64,000 bases of DNA. It comes from an uncultured Treponema sp. Lineage in GTDB: Bacteria; Spirochaetota; Spirochaetia; Treponematales; Treponemataceae. Below the pieces are notes generated by a model. It was not told the DNA's origin. It saw nothing but the letters and a program-made list of their open reading frames with translations, and ran no database searches. The translations under genes and the position numbers were made by a program. This document shows positions 33,446-42,771 of the stretch, one piece after another; the first letter of the stretch is position 1, and the number at the start of each line of letters is the position of its first letter. Location of the stretch: NCBI GenBank assembly GCA_949299755.1, contig CASGBA010000002.1, forward strand, positions 124,001-188,000, given 5' to 3'.

Positions 33446-35008
33446 ATGCTTATGAAAACTGCCGGGACAAATCAAAATTCAAGACTTCACGGGGTCATTG
33501 AAATAGGTTCAACTGCGATCAGACTGCTTGTGGTTCAAATTTTCCAGGACAATATGTGGGAAACAATGGACAAGGCAGGCATAGCCATACCCCTGGGCAG
33601 GGATGTATTTACTGACGGAACCATTTCCCGGGAATCCCTCATGCAATGTCTTTCCATTCTAAACCGGTTCCGGGAGGTTATGGACAACTGGAAAATACCT
33701 GACTCCCAGATAACCATTGTGGCCACAAGCGCCATCCGGGAAGCGAAAAACCGGGACTCGGTTTTGGACAGGATAGCCGTAAAAACAGGATTCAGAGTAA
33801 AGGTAATCGATGGAATTGAAGAAATCCGGCTCATGTATCTTGTTGTTTCCAACGCACTGAAAAACTCCCATTCAGGACAGGCGAAACAGAATTCTATCAT
33901 CATGGATGTGGGGGGCGGTTCCACTGAAATAATGCTTTTAAAAAACGGTAAAATGGCCGCCACCCACAGTTTTAAAATCGGGACGGTTTTTATAGACCAG
34001 CAGATAAAATCAATCATGGGAACCGCGAAGGACATGAACCGTTTGCTGGAAGAATACGCTAAGACCACCGCGGAAAAACTAAACAATGAGCTTCGACTTG
34101 ATTTAATTAAACAACTTATTGCCATAGGAAGCGACATACGGCTTGCGGCCAGAAGCGTGGGAGTGCAGGTGAATAATCTGTATGCGAAAATCAAACGCAA
34201 GGATTTTATTGGCTTTGTGGAAAAAATTTCCAGCCTTTCCACTGAAGAAATAGTGCACCGTTACGGAATAAGTTACAACGAGGCGGAATCCCTGCTGCCG
34301 GGTTTAAGTATATACCAGTTCTTTTTGGAGCGTATAGCCGGAAATGATATTATTGTCCCGTATCAGTCAATAAGGGAAGGTGTAATTCTTTCAATTTTAA
34401 CTGAACATGAACCTCCGGAACACATAGGTTTTTACGACCAGACAATTTCTTCCGCCCTTACTTTGGCAAGAAAATTTCAATGTGATGAAAAACATTTGGA
34501 ATATGTCACAAAAATTTCACTTTTCCTTTTTGATTCCCTTGTAAAAGAGCTTGCCCTCAACTACAGGGCAAGGATGCTACTTGAAGTTTCTGCTATCCTC
34601 CACGACATAGGAAGCTTTATCGGGGAAAGTATGCACCACCTTCATGGGGAATACATCATATTACATTCTGAAATTTTCGGATTGAGCCGGGATGATCTCC
34701 ATTTAGTGGCTAACATTGTCAGATACCACAGGGGGGATTATCCTTCCCAGGAACACTCCGGATATGCCACCCTGCCCCGGGATGACAGAACCATGATCCT
34801 GAAGTTATCCGCATTGCTCAGAATAGCCGATGCCCTTGACTGCCGTCATTCACAACATATTCCGGAATACACTATAGATTTAACACCGGAGACCCTTTTC
34901 CTGCATCCTGTAGGAGTCCACGACATAACAATGGAAAAACTAGCGTTGGAAAAAAAAGGCGGGCTGTTTGAAATGGTGTTCGGATATAAACTGATAATAG
35001 TCAGATGA
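33446..35008 (+). CDS. ppx: Ppx/GppA phosphatase with C-terminal HD domain
   Basis: This enzyme removes phosphate from polyphosphate ends, or the pentaphosphate of pppGpp. The 520-residue product has the ASKHA phosphate motifs GVIEIGSTAIRLLV and IIMDVGGGSTEIMLL, with ATSAIREAKN between. The C-terminal region (about 330-520) is an HD-type domain with ILHDIGSFIGESMHHLH and IVRYHRGD, as in E. coli Ppx. The first motif has EIGSTA in place of the usual DIGSNS, so the catalytic pocket differs slightly. It lies directly before ppk. Confidence 0.9.
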   Translation: MLMKTAGTNQNSRLHGVIEIGSTAIRLLVVQIFQDNMWETMDKAGIAIPLGRDVFTDGTISRESLMQCLSILNRFREVMDNWKIPDSQITIVATSAIREAKNRDSVLDRIAVKTGFRVKVIDGIEEIRLMYLVVSNALKNSHSGQAKQNSIIMDVGGGSTEIMLLKNGKMAATHSFKIGTVFIDQQIKSIMGTAKDMNRLLEEYAKTTAEKLNNELRLDLIKQLIAIGSDIRLAARSVGVQVNNLYAKIKRKDFIGFVEKISSLSTEEIVHRYGISYNEAESLLPGLSIYQFFLERIAGNDIIVPYQSIREGVILSILTEHEPPEHIGFYDQTISSALTLARKFQCDEKHLEYVTKISLFLFDSLVKELALNYRARMLLEVSAILHDIGSFIGESMHHLHGEYIILHSEIFGLSRDDLHLVANIVRYHRGDYPSQEHSGYATLPRDDRTMILKLSALLRIADALDCRHSQHIPEYTIDLTPETLFLHPVGVHDITMEKLALEKKGGLFEMVFGYKLIIVR

Positions 35009-35021
35009 GACAGGCGATATT

Positions 35022-37169
35022 ATGAAGGGAAAAGAAGAAACAAAAAAACCGGTTTATTTTAACAGGGAATTATCCTGGATTGAATTCAACGGCAGGGTTC
35101 TCGATGAAGCGGCGCAAAAAAACGTCCCCCTTTTGGAAAGGCTGAAATTCCTTTCCATTGTGTCATCAAACTTTGATGAATTTTTCATGGTGCGTGTCGC
35201 CGGTTTAAAAGCCCAGACCGCAAAAAACAATAACGAAAAAGATGTGGCAGGGATGACCCCCGCCGCGCAAATGGAGGCGGTTTCAAAGCGTATCCAGGAG
35301 CTGGTTGAAATACAGTATTCAATACTGCGGGACGAAATACTTCCAGGCTTGGCCGCATCCGGAGTCAAATACGTAAAACCCGCCGAATATACAGAGGAAC
35401 AATCAAGATTTTTGGAAACATTCTTTGAGCAGAATATATTCCCTCTGTTGACTCCTGTCCGGATTGACAATCATGATTTTATTCCGGGGATAATAAATTT
35501 ACGTTTGCATGCGGTCTTCTCCCTGAAGAAAACGGAAAAAACCTCCGCTGAAAGCACAGGCAATATTGACGAAGAAGATGATGAAAATCAAATTGCCGTT
35601 GTGCAGATTCCGGCAGGATTGGAAAGGATACTGGAACTTCCCGGTGAAGGAGAAGGAAGACTTTTTACCCTTTTGGATGATGCTGTAAGGATTTTCGGAG
35701 GGAAGCTTTTCCCGGGATTTTCGGTGGAAGAAACAATGCTGTTTAAAATAACAAGGGGAGCTGACCGCTCCGTGGATGAGGACAGAGACAGTGATTTTAT
35801 TGCCGCCATGGAAGAGGTAATTGTATCCCGTCATTCATCCAGGCCGGTCAGGCTGTTGTGCTCAAATGAAAGCTCAAAACTGCTGGATTTTATAAGGCTT
35901 CATGCCCAGCTCACCCACCAAGATGTATATTGCGTTGACGGACCGCTGGACATTGCAGCCCTCAACGGTGTATCAAAATTCCCCGGACTGGAAGAACTAA
36001 GGGATGTCCCATGGAAACACTATCCATGCATAGACTTTCCTGCAGATGAGTCAATCTGGGATGTCATCAAAAAAAACGATGTACTGCTCCATGTACCATA
36101 CCAAGCTTATGATCCTGTAATCAGGTTTATAACGGAAGCGGCCGATGATCCGGACGTACTGGCAATAAAGATAACGCTTTACAGGACAAGTAAAAACTCG
36201 CCTATCATAAAAGCGTTGGAGAAGGCGGCCCTTTCCGGCAAACATGTCACTGTCTTTGTGGAGTTAAAGGCAAGATTTGATGAAGAACAGAACATAAACT
36301 GGGTGCGGAGGCTCACTGACGCCGGGATAATAGTTGTATACGGGATTGCCCGATTGAAAGTCCACGCAAAAGTACTCCAGATTATCAGAAAAGAGCCGGA
36401 CGCAGTCCGGGCTTACGCCCATCTTTCCACGGGAAATTACAATGACAAGACGGCAACCCTATACGGCGACCTGTCCTTATTTACGGCGAACCGGGAATTA
36501 ACGACGGATATAACCATGTTCTTCAACATGATTTCCGGATGTTCCGCTATTTTGAGAATGTCCCGGCTGATAATTTCTCCGGTTAAAATGAAAAACAAAC
36601 TTCTTTCCCTCATAATGAGGGAAATTGAACGCACGGAAGGAGGGCATCCGGGACATATCATTGCGAAAATGAATAGTCTTGCGGATCCAGATATAATTGA
36701 CGCGCTTTACAAGGCATCACAAGCCGGTGTAAAAATAGAACTGAATATACGGGGTATATGTATGCTTGTCCCTGGAATCCCCGGTTTAAGTGAAAACATA
36801 ACTGTGGTGAGCATTATAGACAGATACCTCGAGCATTCCAGAATCCTGTGGTTTGAGAACGGAAGGCAGGGAGAATTGTATTTAGCCAGCGCTGACTGGA
36901 TGCCCCGGAATCTTGAAAAACGGGTTGAGACAATGTTTCCTGTCTTACAGGAAAACCTGAGAAAGGAAATACTCAAAATACTGAAGCTTTATTTCTCCGA
37001 TAACACAAAGGCCCATGTACTTGAAAGCTCTGGATATTGGCATAGAAAAACCCGTAAGCCCGGAGAAAAATATGTGAGAGCCCAGGAAACGCTTCAACAA
37101 AAGGAAGAGAAGCGTTACGCCATAATGGAAAAAGAAAGCAGAACTGATTTTAAGGTGCGCCGGAATTAA
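35022..37169 (+). CDS. ppk1: polyphosphate kinase 1
   Basis: This enzyme makes polyphosphate from ATP and runs in reverse. The 715-residue product has the PPK1 N-terminal domain (YFNRELSWIEFNGRVLDEA), the head domain, and the two phospholipase-D-like C-terminal domains. The autophosphorylated His is in AYAHLSTGNYND. KARFDEEQNINW and LVPGIPGLSENI are also seen. The C-terminal 25 residues are an extra basic tail. Thirteen bp after ppx, so synthesis and breakdown of the polymer are in one operon. Confidence 0.96.
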   Translation: MKGKEETKKPVYFNRELSWIEFNGRVLDEAAQKNVPLLERLKFLSIVSSNFDEFFMVRVAGLKAQTAKNNNEKDVAGMTPAAQMEAVSKRIQELVEIQYSILRDEILPGLAASGVKYVKPAEYTEEQSRFLETFFEQNIFPLLTPVRIDNHDFIPGIINLRLHAVFSLKKTEKTSAESTGNIDEEDDENQIAVVQIPAGLERILELPGEGEGRLFTLLDDAVRIFGGKLFPGFSVEETMLFKITRGADRSVDEDRDSDFIAAMEEVIVSRHSSRPVRLLCSNESSKLLDFIRLHAQLTHQDVYCVDGPLDIAALNGVSKFPGLEELRDVPWKHYPCIDFPADESIWDVIKKNDVLLHVPYQAYDPVIRFITEAADDPDVLAIKITLYRTSKNSPIIKALEKAALSGKHVTVFVELKARFDEEQNINWVRRLTDAGIIVVYGIARLKVHAKVLQIIRKEPDAVRAYAHLSTGNYNDKTATLYGDLSLFTANRELTTDITMFFNMISGCSAILRMSRLIISPVKMKNKLLSLIMREIERTEGGHPGHIIAKMNSLADPDIIDALYKASQAGVKIELNIRGICMLVPGIPGLSENITVVSIIDRYLEHSRILWFENGRQGELYLASADWMPRNLEKRVETMFPVLQENLRKEILKILKLYFSDNTKAHVLESSGYWHRKTRKPGEKYVRAQETLQQKEEKRYAIMEKESRTDFKVRRN

Positions 37170-37224
37170 ACGCGGAAAAACAAAGTTCGGAAAGAAAACC
37201 AATAACGGACGTCCGGCACGAACA

Positions 37225-38154
37225 TCACAGGGCAATACCGCACATCGTGGAAACGGATGAATAACCCTTCCTGTCCATAAAATCAGAAACACCCCGTAAA
37301 ATTTCCGCCGGAACGGATGGACGGGAAAAAACAGCTGTACCCACCTGGAAAGCGGTGGCTCCCGTCATGATGAATTCCACGGCGTCCTGCCAACAGGAAA
37401 TGCCGCCTATTCCGATCACGGGAACGGAACCTCCGGGAGCACATTCAGGGACGGAGGAAACCACATCCCGAAGTATACGCAACGACAACGGTTTTATGGC
37501 GGGACCGGAAAGCCCTGCCGTTACATTGTCAAAAACTGGACGGCCTTTTTCTATGTCAACGGCAAAGGCTTGAAATGTGTTCACAAGACTCAATGCGTCA
37601 GCCCCTGAAGCGACGGCGGCGGCGGCTATTTCCACAGGGAAAGGTGCGTTGGGAGAAAGCTTGACGATGAGGGATTTTGCCGTCAATACATTCCGAACAG
37701 CGGACACAACCTCTGTGGCCGAGTCTGGATTAAGCCCCCACGCCATTCCGCCGGTTTTCACATTGGGACAGGATATGTTCAGCTCAACCATATCAACGGA
37801 GCTTTTATTCAATAATTTTGCGCCGGTGACATAACTTTCCAAAGTACTTCCAGACAAATTCGCAATGACAACCGGTCCGAGTTTTTTCATTCTACGCAAC
37901 TCAGAATGGATAAAATGCTTCACTCCTGGATTTTCCAAACCCACAGAATTCATCAAACCCGAAGGTGTTTCCCAAAGACGTATTCCGGAATTACCGTCGC
38001 GCGGTTCAAGTGTAAGCCCTTTGGAACAAATTCCGCCAAATTCATGTACAGCCATAATTTTGGAATATTCAACACCATACCCGAAGGTTCCGGATGCGGC
38101 TATCATGGGATTTTTGAATTCAATCCCGGCAATTTTTACGGATAAATCGCTCAT
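37225..38154 (-). CDS. pyrD: dihydroorotate dehydrogenase B, catalytic subunit
   Basis: This FMN enzyme oxidises dihydroorotate to orotate in UMP synthesis. The 309-residue product is the class 1B type with the catalytic Cys in NISCPNVKTGG. The N-terminus is LSVKIAGIEFKNPMIAASGTFGYG, and the phosphate-binding end is IGIGGISCWQDAVEFIMTGA. Class 1B works with an iron-sulfur PyrK subunit and NAD, and pyrK is the gene just upstream with a 4-nt overlap. Confidence 0.96.
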   Translation of the reverse strand: MSDLSVKIAGIEFKNPMIAASGTFGYGVEYSKIMAVHEFGGICSKGLTLEPRDGNSGIRLWETPSGLMNSVGLENPGVKHFIHSELRRMKKLGPVVIANLSGSTLESYVTGAKLLNKSSVDMVELNISCPNVKTGGMAWGLNPDSATEVVSAVRNVLTAKSLIVKLSPNAPFPVEIAAAAVASGADALSLVNTFQAFAVDIEKGRPVFDNVTAGLSGPAIKPLSLRILRDVVSSVPECAPGGSVPVIGIGGISCWQDAVEFIMTGATAFQVGTAVFSRPSVPAEILRGVSDFMDRKGYSSVSTMCGIAL

Positions 38155-39125
38155 AAAAAAACCTCTTCCGCATTAAAAACCGGACCGTCCACGCAGCAGC
38201 GTTTATTTCCTGAAACTGTAGGTATGCTACATCCAAGACAAGCGCCGGCCCCGCAGGCCATACGCTGCTCCAAACTCAAAAAAGCAATCATTGGTAAACC
38301 GGCACAGGCGGCTTTTATATATTTCAGCATGGGAAGGGGACCGCAGGCATAAACCACATCATAATCCGTAGGTTTAAATATATCCGGCAGTATACCCTTA
38401 ACTCCGGCACTTCCATCCTCGGTGGTGATAAAAACATTTTCAGCCCTGGGGGAAGCGAATTCAAGACCATAGGGCACGGAGCGGAAACAGGCGAATAAGT
38501 CAAAGCATTTTTCCGGAAACCGGGATGCAAAAAAAGAAACCGGAGCTATTCCTATCCCGCCTCCGATTATGGCTACACGGAGAAAATGAATGTCACGGAA
38601 ACGGAGAAGTTTAAGGATAGCGGATGCGGATGCCAACAAACCGGATGCATTGGCCACAGCTTCCAGCTTTGATTCGTTGAATGCCTCTTCATCTTCTTCC
38701 GGGTATTTAAAATCTTCAGGCACTATTTTATCAGGGAGAACAAAACCGGTGCCAGAGGGACCGGTCACATCAACGCAGTCGCCCTTTCTCAAACCGCATA
38801 ATTCTTCGGTTCCCCTTCCCTTTTTCAAAATCAAAAAACGTATTGAAGCTCCGTCACAATGATAAACACTTATGGGGCGGCCCAAAAGAACATTTGACGA
38901 CGAAGCCCGGAGCATAAAAAACTGACCGGGGGAAGGAGCGGGAATTTTCGAAATGAATTTTTTTGGAGGCTCCTCTTGAACATCCGGAGAGGAAGCTGAA
39001 GACGGAACAGCGAAGGGGGTTGCCAAATGGCGGCTCAAGCTCAACTCGAAAACACCTTCCGCAATTTCCTCGCAGGAACGAACCCTGGTTTGGCAAAAAA
39101 TCCGGGGAAAGGCTTTCAAATTCAT
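38151..39125 (-). CDS. pyrK: dihydroorotate dehydrogenase B, electron transfer subunit
   Basis: This FAD and [2Fe-2S] protein passes electrons from PyrD to NAD. The 324-residue product has the ferredoxin-reductase-like FAD domain (ISVYHCDG), the NAD domain (VAIIGGGIGIAPVSFFA), and the C-terminal cluster motif CGAGACLGC...CCVDGPVF. It has two insertions, about residues 45-70 and 130-165, that make it longer than the usual 250-290. It overlaps pyrF and pyrD by 4 nt each. Confidence 0.93.
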   Translation of the reverse strand: MNLKAFPRIFCQTRVRSCEEIAEGVFELSLSRHLATPFAVPSSASSPDVQEEPPKKFISKIPAPSPGQFFMLRASSSNVLLGRPISVYHCDGASIRFLILKKGRGTEELCGLRKGDCVDVTGPSGTGFVLPDKIVPEDFKYPEEDEEAFNESKLEAVANASGLLASASAILKLLRFRDIHFLRVAIIGGGIGIAPVSFFASRFPEKCFDLFACFRSVPYGLEFASPRAENVFITTEDGSAGVKGILPDIFKPTDYDVVYACGPLPMLKYIKAACAGLPMIAFLSLEQRMACGAGACLGCSIPTVSGNKRCCVDGPVFNAEEVFL

Positions 39126-40153
39126 TTTATTCCCCCGCAGCCATTCATGTGCATGGAAAGATTTTTCACGGCGGAGGCAAGTTCCGCCTTTGCGCTGAAA
39201 GCAGCACGTCCTGCGGATTCCGCTATTTCTCCCAGTGTCAGGGTTCCGGAATTCGCCTTAATTGTAAGCGATGAATCTTTTTTCCAGGAACATATAATAG
39301 CCCGGGATGAATTTACAACCCCTCCGGCTCCGTCTAAAAGGGTTGCGGCAATATCGGCTGCACCCCCCTGTGCTCCGTATCCGGGAATTAAAAAGAATAA
39401 ATTCCTGTACCTGTCTCTGATAACCCGTGCATCGGTCGCGTCAGTGCAGCCCACAACAGCACCAAAAGGGGCACAGGGAACTGTACCGCCTGCAGACTTC
39501 TCTGAATGAAGTTTATCCAAATAGGGTTGCATTAAGCCGTAAAGTCCCTGTCCGACCGCATCCAGTACATGAACCGGTTTTGAGCTGTCCTTCACTTCCG
39601 GTGAAAAAGCTTCCGCAAGTTTTTTCGGGATAAATCCCTTGTCCAGAGAAAGCCTTTCTATGTCATTCATTCCGGGATTTGAGGTTCGCAAAAGGACAAA
39701 GGCCCCCTTTCCTTTTTTTTCAATCCATTCCATGAATGGAGAGAGAGTATCAAAACCCATGTAAGGGTTTAAAGTAATAATATCAGCCTCAAAATCGCCG
39801 GAAAAATGGGCACGGGCATAGGCGGATGCAGTGTCGGCGATATCCCCGCGCTTTATATCCGCAATGACGGGGATACCGGCGGAACGCACAGCTTTCAGTG
39901 TTTTCGCATAACATTCCATTCCGGGAATCCCCATGGCCTCGTAATATGCTATTTGAACCTTATAGCAAACAGCATAGGGGGCGGTACTTTCTATTATGGC
40001 TGCATTATAAGCTTCCACAGCCGCCGCCGGGGAATCATAAAGCCGCAATATTTCCTGGGGGACATAAGAAACATCCGTGTCCAAACCCACACAAAGGTGT
40101 CCTTTTTCTTTACATAAAGCCTGAAGCCTCTGCATTTCATATGCATATTCCAT
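39122..40153 (-). CDS. pyrF: orotidine 5'-phosphate decarboxylase, type 2
   Basis: This enzyme makes UMP from OMP, the last step of the pathway. The 343-residue product is the long type 2 form. The catalytic Lys-Asp network is in ADIKRGDIADTASAYA, and the phosphate-binding end includes FFLIPGYGAQGG. A C-terminal extension of about 50 residues has no motif I can name. A TAGAAT lies 6 bp before the ATG without a ribosome binding site, so the mRNA may be leaderless. It heads the pyrF-pyrK-pyrD operon. Confidence 0.94.
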   Translation of the reverse strand: MEYAYEMQRLQALCKEKGHLCVGLDTDVSYVPQEILRLYDSPAAAVEAYNAAIIESTAPYAVCYKVQIAYYEAMGIPGMECYAKTLKAVRSAGIPVIADIKRGDIADTASAYARAHFSGDFEADIITLNPYMGFDTLSPFMEWIEKKGKGAFVLLRTSNPGMNDIERLSLDKGFIPKKLAEAFSPEVKDSSKPVHVLDAVGQGLYGLMQPYLDKLHSEKSAGGTVPCAPFGAVVGCTDATDARVIRDRYRNLFFLIPGYGAQGGAADIAATLLDGAGGVVNSSRAIICSWKKDSSLTIKANSGTLTLGEIAESAGRAAFSAKAELASAVKNLSMHMNGCGGIK

Positions 40154-40187
40154 ATTTTTATTCTATCATGAAATTTAAAAAAGATGT

Positions 40188-40202
40188 ATACTAACTTAGT
40201 AT
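40188..40202. promoter_or_regulatory. 15-bp palindrome in a divergent promoter region
   Basis: ATACTAA-C-TTAGTAT is a perfect dyad between pyrF (minus) and the gene at 40222 (plus). It lies about 35 bp upstream of pyrF, in the -35 region, and 20 bp before the other start. This is a good position for an operator. The protein that would bind is not known. Confidence 0.5.
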
Positions 40203-40221
40203 TATTAAGGATCACAGATTT

Positions 40222-41166
40222 ATGACCGATTCCCAACGGAAAAGAAAACTAGAAGGAAAAAAAATAAAAAATTTGGGAATATTGCTCCCATATTTGACCG
40301 TTCCTTTCAGATGGAAATCCCTTAAGGCCCTGTGCAAATATCTGATAATAGTGATAAGGGATTTTTTCTTCCTGCAATTCTCAGTGAAATTCGGATGGAA
40401 AAAAATTGAAGTGATAAATGTCGACCATTACCTCGACAAAACCATTCCTTTTCGCCCGGATAAAAGTGACATTTACCTGGACTTTATCCATTTTTGGATA
40501 CGGCCATTTACTTTTATTTTAAAAAGATTCGGGGTAAAAAGGGCGATTCCCCACTGCGCTGAATTTCTCCTTGCCATCGCGAATGCCTATAAAGAAGCTT
40601 CCCGGGTATACCGCTTCAAGATGACAACCACAACCAGGCCGCCGCCGGGAAAAAACAAAAACCTGAAAGTAATCCATATGCTTGATCCCCATTTTCTGTG
40701 TGTGCCAAGCCTTCATATTGCCGTGGTTATCCTTACCTGGAATTTTTTCAACAACGTTTTCCAAAAGGAAGGGATGGACAATGAGGAAATACAGCTTTAT
40801 ACGGATGAGCTCCGTCAAGGCGCTTTGGAAATAGCGGAAACAGTACTGTATTTAAAACAACACAGCGTAAACTGTGTCCCGGCGGCGCTCTACATGATGC
40901 TCTTTATCCAACCTGAGATTTTCACAATCCAAAAGGGGGTTGATTTTATAAATGACCTTTTCATGGAAGCCGATGACATAAAACCAGAGGAAAAAGAAAC
41001 GGTTATTTCCCATATAAATTATATGTTTGAACGGCTTTTATTGGAAGGATGCAATGAAGATGATTGGGCTATCCCGGTACAAAAGTGGATTATTGATTAT
41101 AAACGTGAAAAGGAAAACAACAGGGAATTATCCGGAAGCAATTCTACGGACAAAGACAACCGGTAA
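40222..41166 (+). CDS. protein of unknown function with PAP2-like motifs
   Basis: The 314-residue protein has a basic N-terminus, one clear hydrophobic segment near residues 38-52 (ALCKYLIIVIRDFFFL) and a more weakly hydrophobic one near 160-172. RFKMTTTTRPPP, then FLCVPSLHIAVVIL, then QHSVNCVPAAL, resemble the three motifs of type-2 phosphatidic acid phosphatases (KxxxxxRP, PSxH, later His). The spacing is only approximate and the membrane helices are fewer than usual. I therefore treat this as a suggestion only. It is alone on its strand, divergent from pyrF. Confidence 0.6.
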   Translation: MTDSQRKRKLEGKKIKNLGILLPYLTVPFRWKSLKALCKYLIIVIRDFFFLQFSVKFGWKKIEVINVDHYLDKTIPFRPDKSDIYLDFIHFWIRPFTFILKRFGVKRAIPHCAEFLLAIANAYKEASRVYRFKMTTTTRPPPGKNKNLKVIHMLDPHFLCVPSLHIAVVILTWNFFNNVFQKEGMDNEEIQLYTDELRQGALEIAETVLYLKQHSVNCVPAALYMMLFIQPEIFTIQKGVDFINDLFMEADDIKPEEKETVISHINYMFERLLLEGCNEDDWAIPVQKWIIDYKREKENNRELSGSNSTDKDNR

Positions 41167-41191
41167 TCAGGTATCCGTGAAAACCGCCATT

Positions 41192-41223
41192 CAGGAAGGC
41201 CGGGCAAACGGCCTCCCTGTTTT
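41192..41223 (+). terminator. intrinsic terminator between convergent genes
   Basis: CAGG-A-AGGCCG pairs with CGGCCT-C-CCTG around a 6-nt loop and is followed by TTTT. It lies 26 bp after the upstream stop and just before the citrate synthase stop. Confidence 0.7.
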
Positions 41224-41229
41224 GCTTCG

Positions 41230-42612
41230 TCAGCTTCTTTTTTCCATCGGAACATATTCCCGCTGGCGGCACACCGATTTATAGGCGGGCCGTATAATCT
41301 TACCGTTATTTGCCAGTTCCTCAATCCGATGGGCAGACCATCCTGCCATACGGGAAGCTGCGAAAATAGGCGTAAAGAGTTCCTCGGGAAGATTTAACAT
41401 TTTATACACGAAGCCGGAGTAAAAATCTATATTCGCACTTACACCCTTGTACATCTTGCGGAAACGGCTGATAACCTTCGGGGCAAGTTTTTCCACTTTG
41501 GAATAAAGAAGGTATTCATCCTCGGCGTGTTTTTCCTTTGCGAGCTCTTCAACAAAGGAACGGAAAATCAAGGCCCTGGGATCGGACAGGGAATAAACGG
41601 CATGACCGATTCCGTAAACCAGACCGCTTCTGTCGAAGGCCTCTTTGTTCACAAGACGTTCGATGTAGGCGGAAATCTCATCATCATCTTTCCAGTCTTT
41701 CACCTCTTTTTTCATGTCCTCGAACATCCTGACAACCTTGATATTGGCGCCACCATGGCGGGGGCCTTTTAAAGAACACAGGGACGCGACCATGGCGGAA
41801 TATGTATCCGTGCCGGAAGATGTAACAACATGGTTGGTAAAGCTTGAATTATTTCCTCCTCCGTGTTCAGCATGAAGGACAAGGGCAATGTCCAGAATCT
41901 GAGCCTCAAGCCTGGAGAATTTCGAGTCAGGACGCAGCATATGAAGGATATTTTCAGCCATGGAAAGAGAAGGTTCCGGAGAATGGATAATCAGGCTGTT
42001 TTTATTGTAGTAGTAAGCATAAGAATGGAAACCGTGAACCATAATAATCGGGAACCGGGCTATGAGCTGGATGCACTGGCGCAGGACATTGGGGACAGAA
42101 ATATTTTCAGGATCTTCATCGTAGGTATATAAGGCCAATACACTCATAGCCAACTGATTCATCATATCGTGTCCCGGCGATGTCATAATTGTGTCGCGCA
42201 AAAACACCTCCGGAAGATTCATGTAGGATGAAAGCACCTTACGAAAGTCCTGGTATTCCTGGCCGGTAGGTAAATGACCAAAAAGCAGCAGGAAGGTTAT
42301 TTCCTCAAAGCCGAAGCGTCCGGAGTCCAAAAAGCCTTTTACAATATCCCGGATATCATATCCCCTGTAAAAAAGCCTGCCTTCGCATGGAACCAGGTCC
42401 TCATCCTCCATTACATATGCCAAAATCTCTGAAATTTCAGTCAATCCGGCTAAAACACCTTTACCGCTGATATCACGTAAACCGCGTTTAACTTCATATT
42501 TTGTATACAACGAGGAGTCAACCTGACTGCATTCAGTCGCGAATCTGCTGTATTCTTCCAAACGTCCTTCCACGAAATGTTTGTCAAATACTGTATTCAT
42601 CTCTTCCATCAT
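41230..42612 (-). CDS. gltA: citrate synthase
   Basis: This enzyme condenses acetyl-CoA and oxaloacetate. The 460-residue product has all three catalytic segments: the first His in LHAEHGGGNNSSF, the second His in YGIGHAVYSLSDP, and the Asp in VSANIDFYSGFVY. It is longer at the N-terminus than the 370-430 of most bacterial enzymes. I place the start at the ATG at 42612, because GGGAGGG lies just upstream inside the longer open frame. A TTGACA-17-TAAAAT promoter precedes it. It is transcribed alone. Confidence 0.94.
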   Translation of the reverse strand: MMEEMNTVFDKHFVEGRLEEYSRFATECSQVDSSLYTKYEVKRGLRDISGKGVLAGLTEISEILAYVMEDEDLVPCEGRLFYRGYDIRDIVKGFLDSGRFGFEEITFLLLFGHLPTGQEYQDFRKVLSSYMNLPEVFLRDTIMTSPGHDMMNQLAMSVLALYTYDEDPENISVPNVLRQCIQLIARFPIIMVHGFHSYAYYYNKNSLIIHSPEPSLSMAENILHMLRPDSKFSRLEAQILDIALVLHAEHGGGNNSSFTNHVVTSSGTDTYSAMVASLCSLKGPRHGGANIKVVRMFEDMKKEVKDWKDDDEISAYIERLVNKEAFDRSGLVYGIGHAVYSLSDPRALIFRSFVEELAKEKHAEDEYLLYSKVEKLAPKVISRFRKMYKGVSANIDFYSGFVYKMLNLPEELFTPIFAASRMAGWSAHRIEELANNGKIIRPAYKSVCRQREYVPMEKRS

Positions 42613-42645
42613 TTTTCCCTCCCTCAAATATGAAACCGGGTTATT

Positions 42646-42674
42646 ATTTTACAGCATAAAATTTCCGGTGTCAA
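42646..42674 (-). promoter_or_regulatory. sigma-70 promoter of citrate synthase
   Basis: On the minus strand TTGACA (42669-42674), a 17-bp spacer and TAAAAT (42646-42651) lie 33 bp before the start codon. This is a near-consensus promoter. Confidence 0.8.
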
Positions 42675-42701
42675 ACAGGAGAAAACATATCATTTAAATA
42701 A

Positions 42702-42730
42702 TTGTCTGTTTGAAGTTTTTGCGTTATGAT
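42702..42730 (+). promoter_or_regulatory. sigma-70 promoter of the acyltransferase gene
   Basis: TTGTCT (42702-42707), a 17-bp spacer and TATGAT (42725-42730) lie 41 bp before the ATG at 42772. It is divergent from the citrate synthase promoter. Confidence 0.6.
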
Positions 42731-42771
42731 GTACAGAAAACAAATTCAGGATATATTTTATGGAGGATTTT

